From Nipponacmea schrenckii (taxonomy: Eukaryota; Mollusca; Gastropoda; Lottiidae): a stretch of DNA of 64,000 nt. The notes under the pieces were generated by a model. The model was not told the origin of the DNA and made no database searches. It worked only from the letters and a program-made list of their open reading frames with translations. The stretch spans positions 9,420,826-9,484,825 of the forward strand of contig JAUJPP010000005.1 of assembly GCA_030562195.1 (NCBI GenBank). Direction: 5' to 3'. The position numbers and the translations under genes were made by a program. Of the stretch, positions 32,108 to 47,100 are shown piece by piece (position 1 is the first letter of the stretch; each line of letters starts with the position of its first letter).

Positions 32108-35100
32108 CTGAAAATAAAAATATTAATTACTGGATTAATGCATTGTGGTCTGGGTTTTACAATGCAGGAGTTATTTCCCTTCAATAACATTACTCTGTCC
32201 CAATGACGCCCATCATTGCTCTTGTTGAATACATGACAACTTGATAAATTAATAGTGGTCATGAATAAATTATTAAGCAAGAGTTATTTCCCCTCTGTAT
32301 TCTGTTACCATACAAGGTCCATGCTGCAAAGCCCTGTGTATGCACTGTGGTTTTTTGAGTGAAATGAATATTAAATAAACTATGAACATAGAAAATACTG
32401 ACCATTATTTTTGGGTGCCCTTTTCAATGATCCAAGTAAAGTTGAAATTGCTTTCAAAACTGAAGACATTTCAGCCATTCTGGGTCTGCAAAAGGAAAAA
32501 TTATTTTTTTCAAATCTAACTTTTCTTTACCCTAAACATGCACACAACTTAGGTTCCTTTTGAAGAATTAGAATGAAAACAGATGTGCAGATGACATTTT
32601 CCTTTCCGCAATTGAAAATGTTCACAAATTCTCATTTACCATGTAACTTGGCTGTAACAAAGGTTCCTCTGGATCAAGGTTGATCTTGTGACTTGCATAT
32701 TTTTAGAAAATAAAGATGAACCTACCTTGGTAGGGGACATTTTCCACTCAATCTCTCATCGTCCACATATTTTTTCACGACATCTTGGCAGCGTTGTAAT
32801 AACGACAGAACAGCTATTTTAGTAATTGCTCCCTCCCCTTCTTTATCTTGATTGATGAACGAGAATTGAAGTAGCGTCTCAAAACAGGTTTTGGCAAACT
32901 CTTCGCGTAACTTCCGACTCGATTCCGTATCTGAAATTAAAAAGGTGGGATATTTTTTTAAAAATGGGCATAAATTTTACTGATACTTATTTTCAAAATG
33001 GTGTTCAATTTCAAATTTCTGTAGCAAATATCAGAATTGAAATCCTGAATCCTGTTCATCTACAATTCAGTAAATATGGTTATCAATAAGAACAGATTTC
33101 ACTCGTAAACGGCATTTTCCAGAATTGAAATGTAAAATCTGTTTTACCTAAATTTCAGTAAAGGCATACCGTGGTAATTGTTAATTGTCACTACCAGGAC
33201 ATTATAGCATTCACTTGTGTAATAATTAATAATAAGTGACACCGTAATGTCAGTCGTAACTGCAAGTGACAAGTTGATAATGCCCTGGAAGTGACAACAG
33301 TTTAAGAGCTCATTCACAATCAACCTCAACAAAGATTTACAAACTTTTTTTTTTTACAAAAATTTGTAAATTTTGGGACATTTTTACAAATATTTCAATT
33401 CAAGATGAAAAATACACAAAATATAATGAAAAAGATGACACCAAAAGCTTGATTTATAACAAAAAGCATAAGTTCCCTCTCCATTGGGTGAAGTCAAGTG
33501 TTTGAAAGCACAAACCATCCTCGAAAGAGCTGGACTTGACATCAGAACATTGTCTTGGATAAAGTTTTTTTACGACAGATCTTTGATACTGACCGTGCCA
33601 CCAAAATCAAAATGTAGCAGAATTGGATGGCTCAGACAATAGCTTTTTGGATTATTGTCAATCAGGAAAAAAACTTTGTTTGAAATCTCTTCAAGCCAAG
33701 AAAATCTTATAATGATGCCAGTGCCAATGCTTTAGTGGATACACTATGTTGTTTCTGAATCTGAAACTATTTCAATGTCTGCATAGAAATAACAGACCTG
33801 AACATAATTGGAGTCCATTTTTAGACTAAATCAGTTAAATAATGTAAAGAGAAATTAAATATTCTGATATAAAAAATAAATTCTGCGAGGTCATGCCTTC
33901 AAAATGTCTCTTGTGTCCTGATTCTGGTAACTAGGTCAGATACGGTCTAGTTTGGTATCTCTCATAAATCTTAACATCACCCAATTCAAGTACCTTAAGA
34001 TGTGAAGCTAAAACCAATGAAATATTTAAAGCCCAAATATGTGCAACCAATGAAAAATAATACCTATTGTGCATTGAAATGAAAACCCTTATTCAATAAT
34101 TTAAAAAAACAAGGTGTCTTGAAGATCTTTCTTAAAAAATTTTTTTGAACAACCAGTCTTTTTTTTTTTCTTTGACAGGGTCCCAATTCACAATGTGCTA
34201 TTTTGAACTGTAGTGAAATGAAATGAAATGAATGGAGTTTTACGTCCTACTCTTCTGCACTGAACTGTAGTGGGAATATTTGAACCAGTTGGATGATCTG
34301 AAGAAACGATATGAATGGATGGAGTTTTATGTCTTCTCTTCTGCACCTAATGGACTAATGAAGACGGGCAACACCATGCAGTGTGCTATGAGGGAAATTT
34401 TGTGATGTCACTAATTGCAAAGGCCTAATATTATACTAACATATTTGCAATTAGTGACGTCATCAAATGCTTTGAAACTTTGATTTCCAGTTTCCTATTT
34501 GCTTCTTGTTCCTACATACAACATACTTTTTCGCATGAGGTTTGGTTACAATTAAATACATAATATTTCAAAAATTATCTTTTCAATACAGTTAATAGTA
34601 GGATTTTTATCCAACAGATAGAAATATTAAAACAGAATCTAAAACATGTTGTTACTCAGAACATATATTATATCATGACATATGTAACGGCATGCAGATT
34701 TTAATAATGACATAGTAGGTTTTAAAAAGATTTCTTAGGTCTAAAACCTACTAACTCTTTTGAACTCTTACAGGTTTTTGGGGGACAGAAAAGCCAAGGA
34801 TACATCTTGCAAGGGAAGGAATAAAATAAATAAATAAAATGAAATCTTTGGACAAAATATTGCTTCTTAAAGGGAAGAAAAAAATTAAAATTAATATTTT
34901 GACAAAATTTGGCTCAAAATTGTAAACTAATATAGTTTTAAAATATAAATGATTTAGATGATTTTACAACCTTCTCTGTCCAGAAAAAAAAAATCTAATC
35001 CACAAGAGCCAAAAAGAGTCAATAGATTTCAAACTGTAGTTCTAAACAATGCTAGTATTTTATAAAGAACAATATACTTATAAGTTTGAGAAGTTATATA

Positions 35101-38100
35101 AGAAATTCAATCATAACATTAATTATACATATTTATTAATTAACCAAAGATCAAATAAATACGGTTAGTGTAAAATTCCCAACGCCCAAAAGCGCCCAAC
35201 GGCAAAAAAGTAAATCATATAAAGCGTCTCCTTTTTTTCTCGTTTCCTTCACCGAAAATTCAAATTTTTTATCCGACCAGTAGTTTTGATTATCCAGACA
35301 TCTTTTTGCCGTTGGGCGCTTTTGGGCGTTGGGAATTTTACACTAACCGAAATAAATATAGTATTAAATTATATACTGAGTTATTTAAACTTTGGTTTCG
35401 TTTTTTCATGTTTGTGATTCTTCTAATGATTCCATTTGTAATCCACGATCCAACAAGATTCTCAGTCAAATTATGTTCAGATTAATGAAAGACTCTGATA
35501 AGAATTAACTGAATGGAGTTTTATGTCCTATTCTTCTGCACCTAATGGGCTAATGAAGATGGGCAATGCCATGCAAATGCAATGAGGGAAATTTTACCAG
35601 GAAATTAAACAGAGCAATTGATTGGTGGAACATTCAATAACCTTGAATACTAGATACATAACAATCTTGTCAGATCGTAGATGGCGAGTGGAGTCATATG
35701 AAGAAAAAAAAAAAAACCATCCAGGTTTGTGTTTTAATAAGTTGTCAATTTCACCAAGGAGAGTCAACTTAAAATAAAATAAAGTCTAAAAATACAGTAA
35801 CCATGGAAAAATAACTGGCTCAATCGGCCATTTTAATTTTCCGTTCTTTTCTATCACCCAATCAAAAGCCCTGGCTCTTCCAAGTAACATAAATACAACC
35901 ACAAAGCGAAACTAAATACATTGAGGTGCAATTCCTGAAATAACGCTGCGATTGTATTTCAAATTTCTATCATATTTCATGCTCTTTCGAACTGATTTCA
36001 AATTTCAACATTTTTTATTTCAGTTTTCTTTGATTTTTTTCACCCAAAATTTGAAATTTTCAAGGAATTAGTTCAATTTTTTATTACTCTCTTAGGCATT
36101 GCTTTATGAAATGAAAAGCAGCAAAATTTGTTATATCTAAAAAAGAAATGAATTTTATGGAGTACACTTTCTGCATCTCTGCAAACGGGCAATGCCATGC
36201 AGTGTGCAATGATTAGATTTTAAATTTTGCAAGGATAATGGCATTTGCCAGCTCTTTTTTAACACAGCCTGTAGAGCACAGAGCCTCAGTTACTTGTCCC
36301 ATCTGAAAGACTGGACGAGAGTTTGAACCCTGAAGCTCCAGGTTTAGAACTAAGCTGTTTAGAGAGCAAGAGTCTAACTCATTAAACCACCGCGGATTCG
36401 AGTTAGAAATTTGAAATACGATCAAAGTTAAATCAAGAAGAAAGAAATAAAGGGTGGAATTAACAAAGCTAGGTGATGGAAATATTACCTATACTATGAT
36501 AAGAGGGGGCAGAGAATACTGAAATTAAAAACATTGAAATTTCAATCAGATTTTCTCCACACAAACTTTTCAGATCACTGAATTTAGGTCAGAGTTATTT
36601 GTGCACATGCAGGTCATTTTGAAATATAAACAGTTCACTTGGCTTGGTATGGCTTAAAGGAACATGATGTTATAAAATTCTCATACTTGGTCAATATGAG
36701 TATACATTCATCAGTTGACTTACCTGGTGTCATAACTATACAACAGAATCCCTTTTAATTAGATTCTTAAAGGATCTGCCGTCATGGAGATGGGGCTTGA
36801 GTGACAGATCAAATTTCCTTTGATATCCCAAATTATTGCGAATTCAAATTGCAATGTTACAGCTCATTTCGATTCCTTTAAGAAACAATTCAATTTTTAA
36901 GAACTACGTCTGGTTGTCAAGGGATACTAACCTATAAATGTGTCGGAGGTTGCTGAATGTATCGAACCTTTATTTAAAATCTCCATAATCTTGACGATGA
37001 AGTCTTTTGGCAAGTTGCCAGCATAGGGTAAAATATCATCTCTTATTACATAGACAACCTGAAAATATAGAATGTGATTAGTGACCTTGGCATTGAGAAA
37101 AAATAAGTATAGTGAACTTGAAAAGGATAGAAATAGTGATCCTGGCATTGAGGGGAAAAGCAGTGACCTTGGCATAGAAAGCAAAACATGACCTTGACAT
37201 TGAAAGAAACAGTGATCTTGGCATCAAGAATAAAAAAAGTGACCTTGACATTTAGGGCAAAACAGTGACCTTGGAATCGAGGGGAAAAACAGTGACCTTG
37301 TCACTGAGGTTAAATATCAATGAACTACATGTCTATGGGGCTCATCTATTGCTCCTAACTCAGAACAATCAAGGGCAATAACTTAGTAAAAAATACCATA
37401 CCTTACAATCAATGGCTTCGTCACGCTGAAATTCCTCTACAGTTAATGTTGGGGGTGATGGACTGAAAACAATCAAAATAGAAATATGGCATCAACATCA
37501 GACAAACACTACTCTTTTAATTTTCCATTTTTTAGAGGATCTTAAAAGGGATACTGCGTCTTAGCAGGAACATGGTGCAGCAGGAATATTTACTGATGAT
37601 TATATGCTCTTATTGGCCAATTTTAAAATTGTTTAATTTTATGTTCATTTTAAGACCTATTATCCCTTTAACTTGCACATTATGTAGCACAAGTAACATT
37701 GACCTATAACCCCTATAGGCTGACAAGATGCTTTTTCTATGTCCACAACTCACAATGCAATAGCTTAATGGACCCCTGTTACTTATATAAACCTTACTTA
37801 CTGTTTCGTGAAGAGAAATTCTTCAAAAGTTTGAGACAGTTCAGCCCACATTCCAATAGATTCTTCCACTAAAAATAAAACGTTGAACCTTAAACTTTAA
37901 CCTTTAACCTAAAGGGCCTTGTGAAATTTTCCTATCCTCAGCTTTATTTTTCATTTCCAAATGAAACGATTCTACACAAGAAGATCTGACAACACCTGCT
38001 TTTTTTTTAAACCAGTACTTTTTTGTTGAAATTGGGATCTTAGCCATATTTAGTTTTCTTTTATGCCTGCTGAGGTTCTTCCTTGAGTAGAAAGTACTTG

Positions 38101-41100
38101 GAGAATATATATCTGGATACAATTATATAGATAACAATAACTTTAATATATATCTGGATACAATTATATAGATAACAATAACTTTAATATGTATCTGGAT
38201 ACAATTATATAGATAACAATAACTTTAATATGTATCTGGATACAATTATATAGATAACAATAACTTTAATATGTATCTGGATACAATTATAAAGATAACA
38301 ATAACTTTAATATGTATCTGGATACAATTATATAGATAACAATAACTTTAATATGTATCTGGATACAATTATATAGATAACAATAACTTTAATATATATC
38401 TGGATACAATTATATGGATAACAATTACTTTATTAAATAACTTGACACAATTATATGGATAACAATTACTTTATTAAATAGCTTGTGATGTTTGAACAAA
38501 GGTACTTCCGTCTTTATCAAGCAATGATGTCCTTGAGTGGCATTTAGTAATTGAAGAATATATAGCTGGATACAATTATATAGATAACAATTACGTTATT
38601 AAATAACTTGTAATGTTTCAAGTCTTGTATTTTTCAAGTAATGAGTACCCTTGTTGAAATGCCACAAGCTAATTAATAAAGTATGACAATTACAATTTTA
38701 AATAACTTGCAACCCCTTGTTGAAAGGTCGCAAGTTATTTAATAAAGTACATGTAATTGTTATCCATATAATTGTGTCCAGCTTAAGACTGATGAGTTGA
38801 CAAACCAAGGCAATGAATAATCTTACATTTGATAATAATTTATCCTCAAAGTATATATAGTTATAACGTTTCGAAACTCACCATGTTTCCTAGCAACAGG
38901 TAGACCAATGTCTAATACTGTAAACAGCGAGTTTATTACTAGCTTCCATGTAGAGGGTGACGGACAGCTATACTTTAAACTCAACGGTATACGGAAAGTC
39001 TGAAATGGTAATAAGTTTTGGATCAAGGGCCATAACTCAGAGGAGAATGAAATGTCCTTTCCTGCACCTTATTTTAAATGAAGTTTTAAAAAGTAAATGT
39101 GTTTAACAAGGGCTATAACTCTGTTTGAAATAAACAAAATATGGTTTAGTTTCGGTTGATTTCCATCCTTATTCAAACTCATAAACTTTGAAAATAAAAA
39201 TATGTTGATCAAGGGCAATAACTCACATTGCTGTGAAAAAGGTTAAATGGAGAGCAAAAACAATAGAGGATTTATTTACCCCAAATATGCAGATAAATTT
39301 GTGGATTTTCGAAGAGAGGCATGTGTTTTGACTATTGAGTCCACACATAGCATGACAAAAACATATTGTCTGCAATGAAGGTTTTATCTCTCCCCTCTAC
39401 CCCTCTCCCCCCACCCCCCAATAAGGTAAACAACCTATGGAGACAGATAAACATGAGCCTTGTCCTTTTTTTACGAATCCAATGTATGTGTAATCATTGT
39501 AACTGATATGTAAATTTTTATTCAATAAATATTGTTTAAATCAGGTACACAACCTTTTACAATATTAGGGTGGGGGTGAGGGGGGGGGGAGTCATCATTT
39601 CAATCATCATCAATGTCCCTGATAGAGACAATTACAGCCTCACTGGCAGTGAACAATGACCAGTAAAAACATCTTCAAAATTCCCAACAGATTAAAACTT
39701 GCCAGAAATGTTTATAAATATTTGAAAACACTTCTGATTTACTGATTAAAAGATTCATTGAAATTAAACACTTTCATTGTTTTAAAAGTTAACCCTTTTA
39801 ACCTCAAATATAGCCCCTAAATAAAGCTGCCAAATTGTAATTTCAGATTATCAAAAGAAGATTGCCAGATAAAGGAAAGCCTCTTGGTTCTGCTTGAATG
39901 ACATTGTTAAAACAATAGGGGTTAATACTCCAATCAGACCAGAATGACAACTAAGTATGACAATTAACAATGGGTCTTAAATAGCCCCTAAAAACCCATT
40001 GTTTTGTCTGACTGGAGGTATTGTAAAGGAGTTATCTATTTTGATAGCCTTGGGGATAGCAAACAGATCTGAAAAAATATACTTTGAGCCCCTTTTATAT
40101 AGGTCATCATCCGTTAACCCTTGCTCTCCCAAAACAAATTTGATAAATGTTTAATTCATATTAACCCTTTAAATTTAAAAGTAAATTGTAAAGAAAATTT
40201 CAATCTTCAATGTTTATAACAATTTTTAGATGCTTTCACAAAGGTCACCATTAAGTTAACCCTTATTCCACCAAAACAAAATTCATAAATATTAACCCTT
40301 TAAATACTAATGTTAATTGTTTAAATAATTGCATAGAATTCAAAAAAGCAATTTAAATCTTTTTTTCAGAACATTTTTCAATATTGTTTTTAACCTTTTC
40401 AACACCGTTTGAAAAATTGGTAAAATGTTTAAAAAACAAAACAAATGGTTAGTGAAATTTGAACGATTGGTTGCCACCAGCAATAGTGATTATACCAAAA
40501 ACCTTCTTGATCACATCCATCCTTATTCATTGTCCAAAAAATGTAAGGAGCCTTAAAGTTGCCTTATGCAATAATCTATCCTAAAAATAGAGACCACCCT
40601 ATCTTAGCAAATTAGGTTCATTTAAGTAAACTTCACAAGGAGAAAAGTACATAATCAACTGTATATTTCAAGTTAACCCTTTACCAACCAAAAATATACA
40701 ATGTATAAGGCTAATGAGACATTACCCAATATTTCATTATAAAAAAAGGAGACCACCCAAATTTGGTAATTTAGGGCACCCCCATGGTCAAGGGAGAGGG
40801 GCTAAATGTATATTGTAAGTAAATTGGGGGTTGACCTGTATCAACAAGTCTAATCAGGGCCACTCCAAAAGTCATTGACACATTATTGACTAACATTGGA
40901 GAGAGATGATTGGGCAATGTTACATAATCTTATTGGTCAGACCTGGTCACATGACCCTAAGGGTGAAGAGGTCAAGCATGAAGGCAGAGAATTAATTGGT
41001 CAATGTACAGTTTGGGCAAGTTTGTGTAATATTGACAACATATCTAGTAACTAGTGGTAAAATTTTCAGGCTTCTGCTCAATATTATGATGGCCATTTTG

Positions 41101-44100
41101 AAATGGTGGATTTATTTCTGAGGATTTATTTAATGAAATATGGTTTATTAATATGTAAGTAAACAATTATTTGTTCATAATTTTACGCAATCTTTGGGCA
41201 CATCTTTAGTTTTTGGATAATGGCTGAGGGGCTGGCATTTTTTCTAAAAAACTTTACGCAAAGCAACCAACAACCATGTTTTTAAAAATGTCCATATACA
41301 AAGTTGGACAAATATTTTTTATATTGATAAAAAATCATTTTAAAACTGAATGGCAGCTTTAAGCGAAAATTTTCTTCAAAGAGCTTTTCATGCAAATTTT
41401 TTTCATTATACTTGTAATATACATTTATTAAAATATATTTTTTGACCATCAGTACCATCCTTCAAATTAAAGAGACTTTGCCCTTGAAAAATACTAAAGG
41501 TCAAATGATTATTGGTTAATGGTTAAAAAAACATAACAGATTTTTTAAATTTGCTGCAGTTGAAAAAATTCAGTCTTGTAGATTTGGCATTAATTTCAGT
41601 AAATTGTATTTGATATGGTCTTGCCACATTTGGCAATTTGTTAATTGGCAATCAGCCAGGGGTGCCCAAGATGGTCATGCATTATTTATTATACTAATAC
41701 ATATACACACCATCTGTGGCATTTATAGGGTTAATTCAGACTCACTGTTAAACACTTATATTGCTTCTTTATCACCAAGATTTTTATCAAAAAAGTTTGG
41801 TTGTTTTAGTGACCACTAAGGAAAATTAAAGAAATTTAAGAATGTTTTTCTTTTAAATATTGAACAATCAATTATTAATTATCCCCAGCCAAATCCTAAA
41901 CTAAAATGGATTCTCATACAGTTTGGACTCAAAAAGGAAAAAATCTGCAGCAATCAATTCTTAATTGAAACAACATTCAAGAAACATTAAGGATCAAATT
42001 CACAATGGCTATTTTTCAACAAGAACTGTCATTAAATTGACTAATATTTACTTAATTTCCCAAAAGAAGGATGTAAAGATTCACTGATGATATATGTGAT
42101 ATCTGGGTTTATCAAAAACGGCACACCTTATAATGATAAGAATATAAATTGGTGATATTCTACTTATCAATATGAATTGAGATCGTAAACAATGTAGATA
42201 ATTAATTAAAACTTCGCAATTCATTTTGTATATTTCTCAAAAATATAATTTATTCAAAATTCAGATATAATATATGAATATAAATAGAAGCACAAGATAT
42301 ATGGATATACTTTTTTAACATTATTAATTTAACATTTCACATGCTCATACAGACAGTGTTATCAAATATTATATAGAAGCACTAGATATATAGATATACC
42401 TTTTCTAACATTTATTAACTCAACGTTTCACATGCCAATACAGGCAGTGTTATCAAATGTTATATAGAATCACTAGATATATAGATATACTATTTCTGAT
42501 ATTTATTAACTCAACGTTTCACACGCTAATACAAGCAGTGTTATCAAATATTATAAAGAAGCACTAGATATATGGATATACCCAAATTTTTAACATTTAT
42601 TAACTCAACATTTCATATGCAGTGTTATTCAACCATTCAATCTCTGGATAACACTGTCTGTATATCCATATATCAAGTCCTTCTTTACACAATTCTATTT
42701 CTATGAATAAAACCCTTGAAATTCTTATTTATGCATTTTTCGTTTCATTTATCAATTAATTTCTATTAGAATTAATTAGATATAATTGTGTTAATTGATT
42801 TCTAATTACTGTGAATATATATATATTGTTTTAGCAAGGTTTTATAAATTATTTAATTATTCACTAATGAAACATATAAATAGATTCAATATGAAATCTT
42901 TTTAAATAATACAAAAACTAAGATAATTGAAAGAGAAAATATTTAAATTTTTTAATAATAAATTTTAATTGATTTAAGTTTAAATAAATTTATTATTTAA
43001 GACATTTATTAGGTATTGTTTTAGCAAATTCTTGTAAATTATTTTCTTATATATATAAATAAAAATAAAAAATACTAAGAATTACTGAAAGAACCATTTA
43101 AATATTTAATTGCTTAAAAATTATCTTAAATATAAATATTGGTATAAATTATTTCCTATGTTTTTAAATAATAAATTTTAAATTTAATATAAGTATAAAT
43201 AATTTTATTTTAATAATAAATAATAAATTTCATAAAGGCGAAAATAGCTTCATTTTATTTTTAAATAATAAATTCAACATTATCATAAATTATTTCATTT
43301 TTAAGAAACTAATTTTGTCAGTTCTCATCCAATAATAATTTTTCTGATTCAAACACAATTTGTCCTCAGATAACCTAACTTAACAATAAAATTTCAACTA
43401 TTTCTGTTTAAACCATTATAATCTCTTTAACCCTTCAACTTTTATTGAAGCTTTAGTGTTGTGTCCTCATGAAACCCCTACATGTGTTGAATGACGAACG
43501 CCAGGCCATCAGGGGCTGAGTAACTAAGATTAAAATATCTTAAATTTCAAACTATTGTAACGTTGCACAAGCTGACGAAACGATTCACAAATAGCTGAAA
43601 ATTGGGTCTGATTTAAATCATACAAAATGTCCTTAAAAAGAGGCTATTGTCAAAAAATTTGGAAAATGTAGTCTTAAAAATAGTCCAAAAAAGTGGAAAC
43701 ATGGCGCTAAAAATATGAAATTTAATAATGGAAAGAAAGAAATGAAGATTTAAATATAAGATTTCTGATTCTATATTTGGTCTAAAATAGAAAGTAAACA
43801 CCAAGCAGTGTGCAATAAGGGGAAAGTTATTCAATCATTATATGATAATATAAACTAAGTTAATATCAGCTTGCTATTTTGAGAGTCCACATAGCTAATA
43901 TAATATTGTTAATTTAGTACATTGATCAAATGATATTAAAATTTGTATTAAATTCTCATTAATTTCTGATTAACATATAATTTATTATAATTATTATAAA
44001 ATTTATTAATTAGGCTGACCAGTTAAAATTCTTATATAATTATTCTTAATAGGGAAGGAAGAATAGCAACATAATTTAATAGAGAGACAGTCTGTTCTAG

Positions 44101-47100
44101 TTTGTCCACATGTAATAGGAGCTCAAGTTATCATTGAACGAACCTAATACAATTCTACAATCTGTATAATTGAACTCTAGTTATGAGCTTAAGATACCAG
44201 AGCCTTATACAGTTTCTATATATTTCTAACATGTCCTTCGAATAGAGCTCAATATCAGCTAACTGTAACACTTATCAAAACTAAAATCTGACATCAAGTT
44301 CCTACACATGCTTTAGGAGCTAAAGGTTCCTTCAAAAGGGCCCAATAGGATTTTTTTTTATCTTCTTTGATTTCTGCTAGGTACTGAATTATAGAGCTCA
44401 ATTTAAGCCATCAATATCACTTTCCAGAATTATAATCTGAAGCCTAGTTTGTCTACAATTAAAGGTCAAAAATGGTTACACTGAATGTTTATATAAGATA
44501 ATACAATTATTGCTTTGACTTCGAAGTTAGTTTGCTAGTGTCCCCCAAACCCTTTCATCATGTTAAAATAGCCGATCCATTCTAGCCAGACTTCAAGGAA
44601 GCAATCAATCAATTTATTAACGAGCTATCTTAATAATTACATAATGGCAAATTAATATTCATAATTATAATTAGTTAATTAAGGCTGGATTTCAACAGAC
44701 GAGTAATACATGTCTCATTATATGAAAGTTAAGAAAAGTAATTTCAAGTAGGTTTTATATGGTTGTTTCCAAGTTTCTGAAATAAAATGGAGTTTTACAT
44801 CCTACTCTTCTGCATCTTATGGGCTAATGAAGATGGGCAATGTCATGCGCAATGATAGAAATTTTGCCAGGACAGCGGCATAAGCATTTTTTTGCAATTT
44901 CCAACTGTCGAGGGATCTTAAACGTGCACAGCCCGTAGCACACAGGTTCTATCCGAATGCATTACTGACAAAGGGAAACCGGCCAAAAAATCTAAATGTT
45001 TTTTGGCATTGAACATTAATAGAAACAGCAAAAGAATTTGTGAGTCTAGGGCATTGCATTTTCAACAAACTAGGTATATCTCTTATGCCAAGAAAGCTTT
45101 TCTTATAGAAACAGTAAACAAATTTGTGAGGTCTAGGTCCTGTATCTGGGGCATGATGCTGTGATGTAAAGTGACGTAACTAGATTAGCCATCATTACAT
45201 GTTACCCATGTAATAGGGCAATGGTCTATTAAGACTATTAACAAACATTGAATCTGGAGTAAATATACATAGAGGTCTGTACATTATCACTCATAACAGA
45301 TACTCAACAACACATCACAGGGCCTCGAATAAACTCAAGAGTTCATTTACAACCAGCATTCAGTTTTCAACAAAAACTCCTGTTTGCTGAGCTTTTTACG
45401 AGACTCATAAAATAAATTGAGGATCTTTTAAAAGTGTTTTAACAAATATTAGGCTTCTCTTCGACCCTCTGCTCAAGGAGCATCTTTCAAATTGGACAAA
45501 TAAAATGTTTGTGGTCAGATCATCAGAGGTCGTTAATTTGTACACATTTTTTTTGTCACGGAAAAACATGGTCTAAATGAATTTAAACAGAACATTTGAT
45601 CAAAAGTACATCATCATGATCAAATTGAACAAACAAGTACACACTTAGTTTCAGTAATACAATCCAACAAAATCAACATCTCAAAGTCAAAAACTGATGA
45701 AAAGGTTTTCCTTGTAGATTTAATGGTATAGCAAAAACCATGAATGTCCAACTAAACATTGGAATAGTGCAAATTGATGCTGGTTATACATACAATGTTA
45801 AGAAAATCTCTTAAACAACTTTAAATAGCTCTTTGATGGAAGATTATGGGAATAGATAGCCTTCATATTGCTTTTATATGGTATTTTTTTTTATCTTTTC
45901 AGTGAGTTCATCTGATAAATGGTCACAACTATAAGTGTAAACATCCTTAAAATAATTTAACAGACATATTTTACTTTTGAAAAATGAACGCGGCAAGTTC
46001 ATCATATCCTTATCCCATAGACGGTCGTGGCGAGCCCGACCGACCGTACAAATCTTATTCCCCTGTCCAGATGCAAGGATCCTACTATGGCTCCCAATAT
46101 TCGAACTCTTCATACATGCCTCCTGGCAACTGTGGAATGCAACTACCGAATGCGACTGCATTTGATTTCAGTCATAGCCAATCAATGGCTTCATGTAGTG
46201 GGGGGCAGGACATGCGTGTGCGCTCAAATGGACATACAATGCAAATGATACCAAATTTAAAACCAGAAAAAGATTCATCGATCGATCATTATGTCAATCA
46301 TACCTCCGGTTCAGATCTGTCGTCCCAAGCCTCACCACCAGACGAAGGAATAGAAGTGTCGCCAGATCAGAAGATGAAAGATTTGGATTCAGACCACAGC
46401 AAGATGCCACCGAAAAAGCGGCCATGTTCAATTCCAGATACAAGTAAAGATGACACCTATTGGGATAAAAGGAAGAAAAATAACGACTCTGCCAAAAGGT
46501 CACGAGAGGCCAGAAGAATGAAAGAAGAGCAGATTGCATTGAGAGTTGTCTACCTTGAACAAGAAAATCTTCAGCTGCGTACAGAAGTGTCGCTATTGAA
46601 GAGTGAGATTGAAAAATTAAGATGTATGTTGTACAACTCTTAGACTCATTTATATTTTTTGAAAAAATACAAGAAAAAGTGAAAGAGCTAGTTTTGGATG
46701 AGTGACTTGTAACCGTGGAAACAAACTTGGAATTTCCCCAAAACTAAATTAAGGCTTGGTCTTAAATGAAAACTTTTCTTGGTTGGAGCTTTTGTCACCT
46801 TGGCAGTGTATGGACTGGAGCTCTTTCACCAGGGCAGTGAATGGACTGGAGCTCTTGTCACTATGGCAGTGAATGGACCCGAGCTCTTGTCACCTTGGCA
46901 GTGTATGGACTGGAGCTCTTGTCACCTTGGCAGTCAATGGACTGGAGCAGACTGTAAACTGATGGGTTCTACTGGAAAGCCTGCAGAAATATTCTAAAAC
47001 AGAACTCATCCAAACTAGCTCTCGAGAAACAAACGAGAAATAATAATATATTTATGCCAGTGAAAATGTGTCATTTGAATACATGGATATGGACGTCTAA

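Larger units (their letters stand above)
32931..36931 (-). other. MON2 intron with SINEs and MITEs
   Basis: Contains an inverted-repeat stretch at about 33186-33300 (GTCACTACCAGGACATTAT pairing with the reverse of ATAATGCCCTGGAAGTGAC), SINE family A copies at 34226-34405, 35510-35605 and 36150-36412, a hairpin at 34403-34462, and the 188-bp MITE at 35162-35349. No extra exon is needed to join the flanking MON2 exons. Confidence 0.75.
39000..45902. other. left part of the 13.1-kb MON2 intron
   Basis: AT-rich, with no exon seen. It contains several AAGGGCAATAACTC-type motifs near 39020-39215, a four-copy minisatellite at 42280-42640, very AT-rich sequence around 42700-43350, and a SINE family A copy at 44783-44965. 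Upstream promoter or leader sequence of the nested bZIP gene may lie at its right end. Confidence 0.6.

Noticed and set aside
31898..32206. 102-codon plus-strand frame
   Set aside because: Shadow of the last MON2 exon.
33144..33332. 62-codon minus-strand frame
   Set aside because: Overlaps an inverted-repeat stretch; no splice sites that would join it to MON2 in phase.
38103..38420. CRISPR-like regular array
   Set aside because: Contiguous 41-bp tandem repeat without unique spacers in an animal genome; derived from a foldback element.
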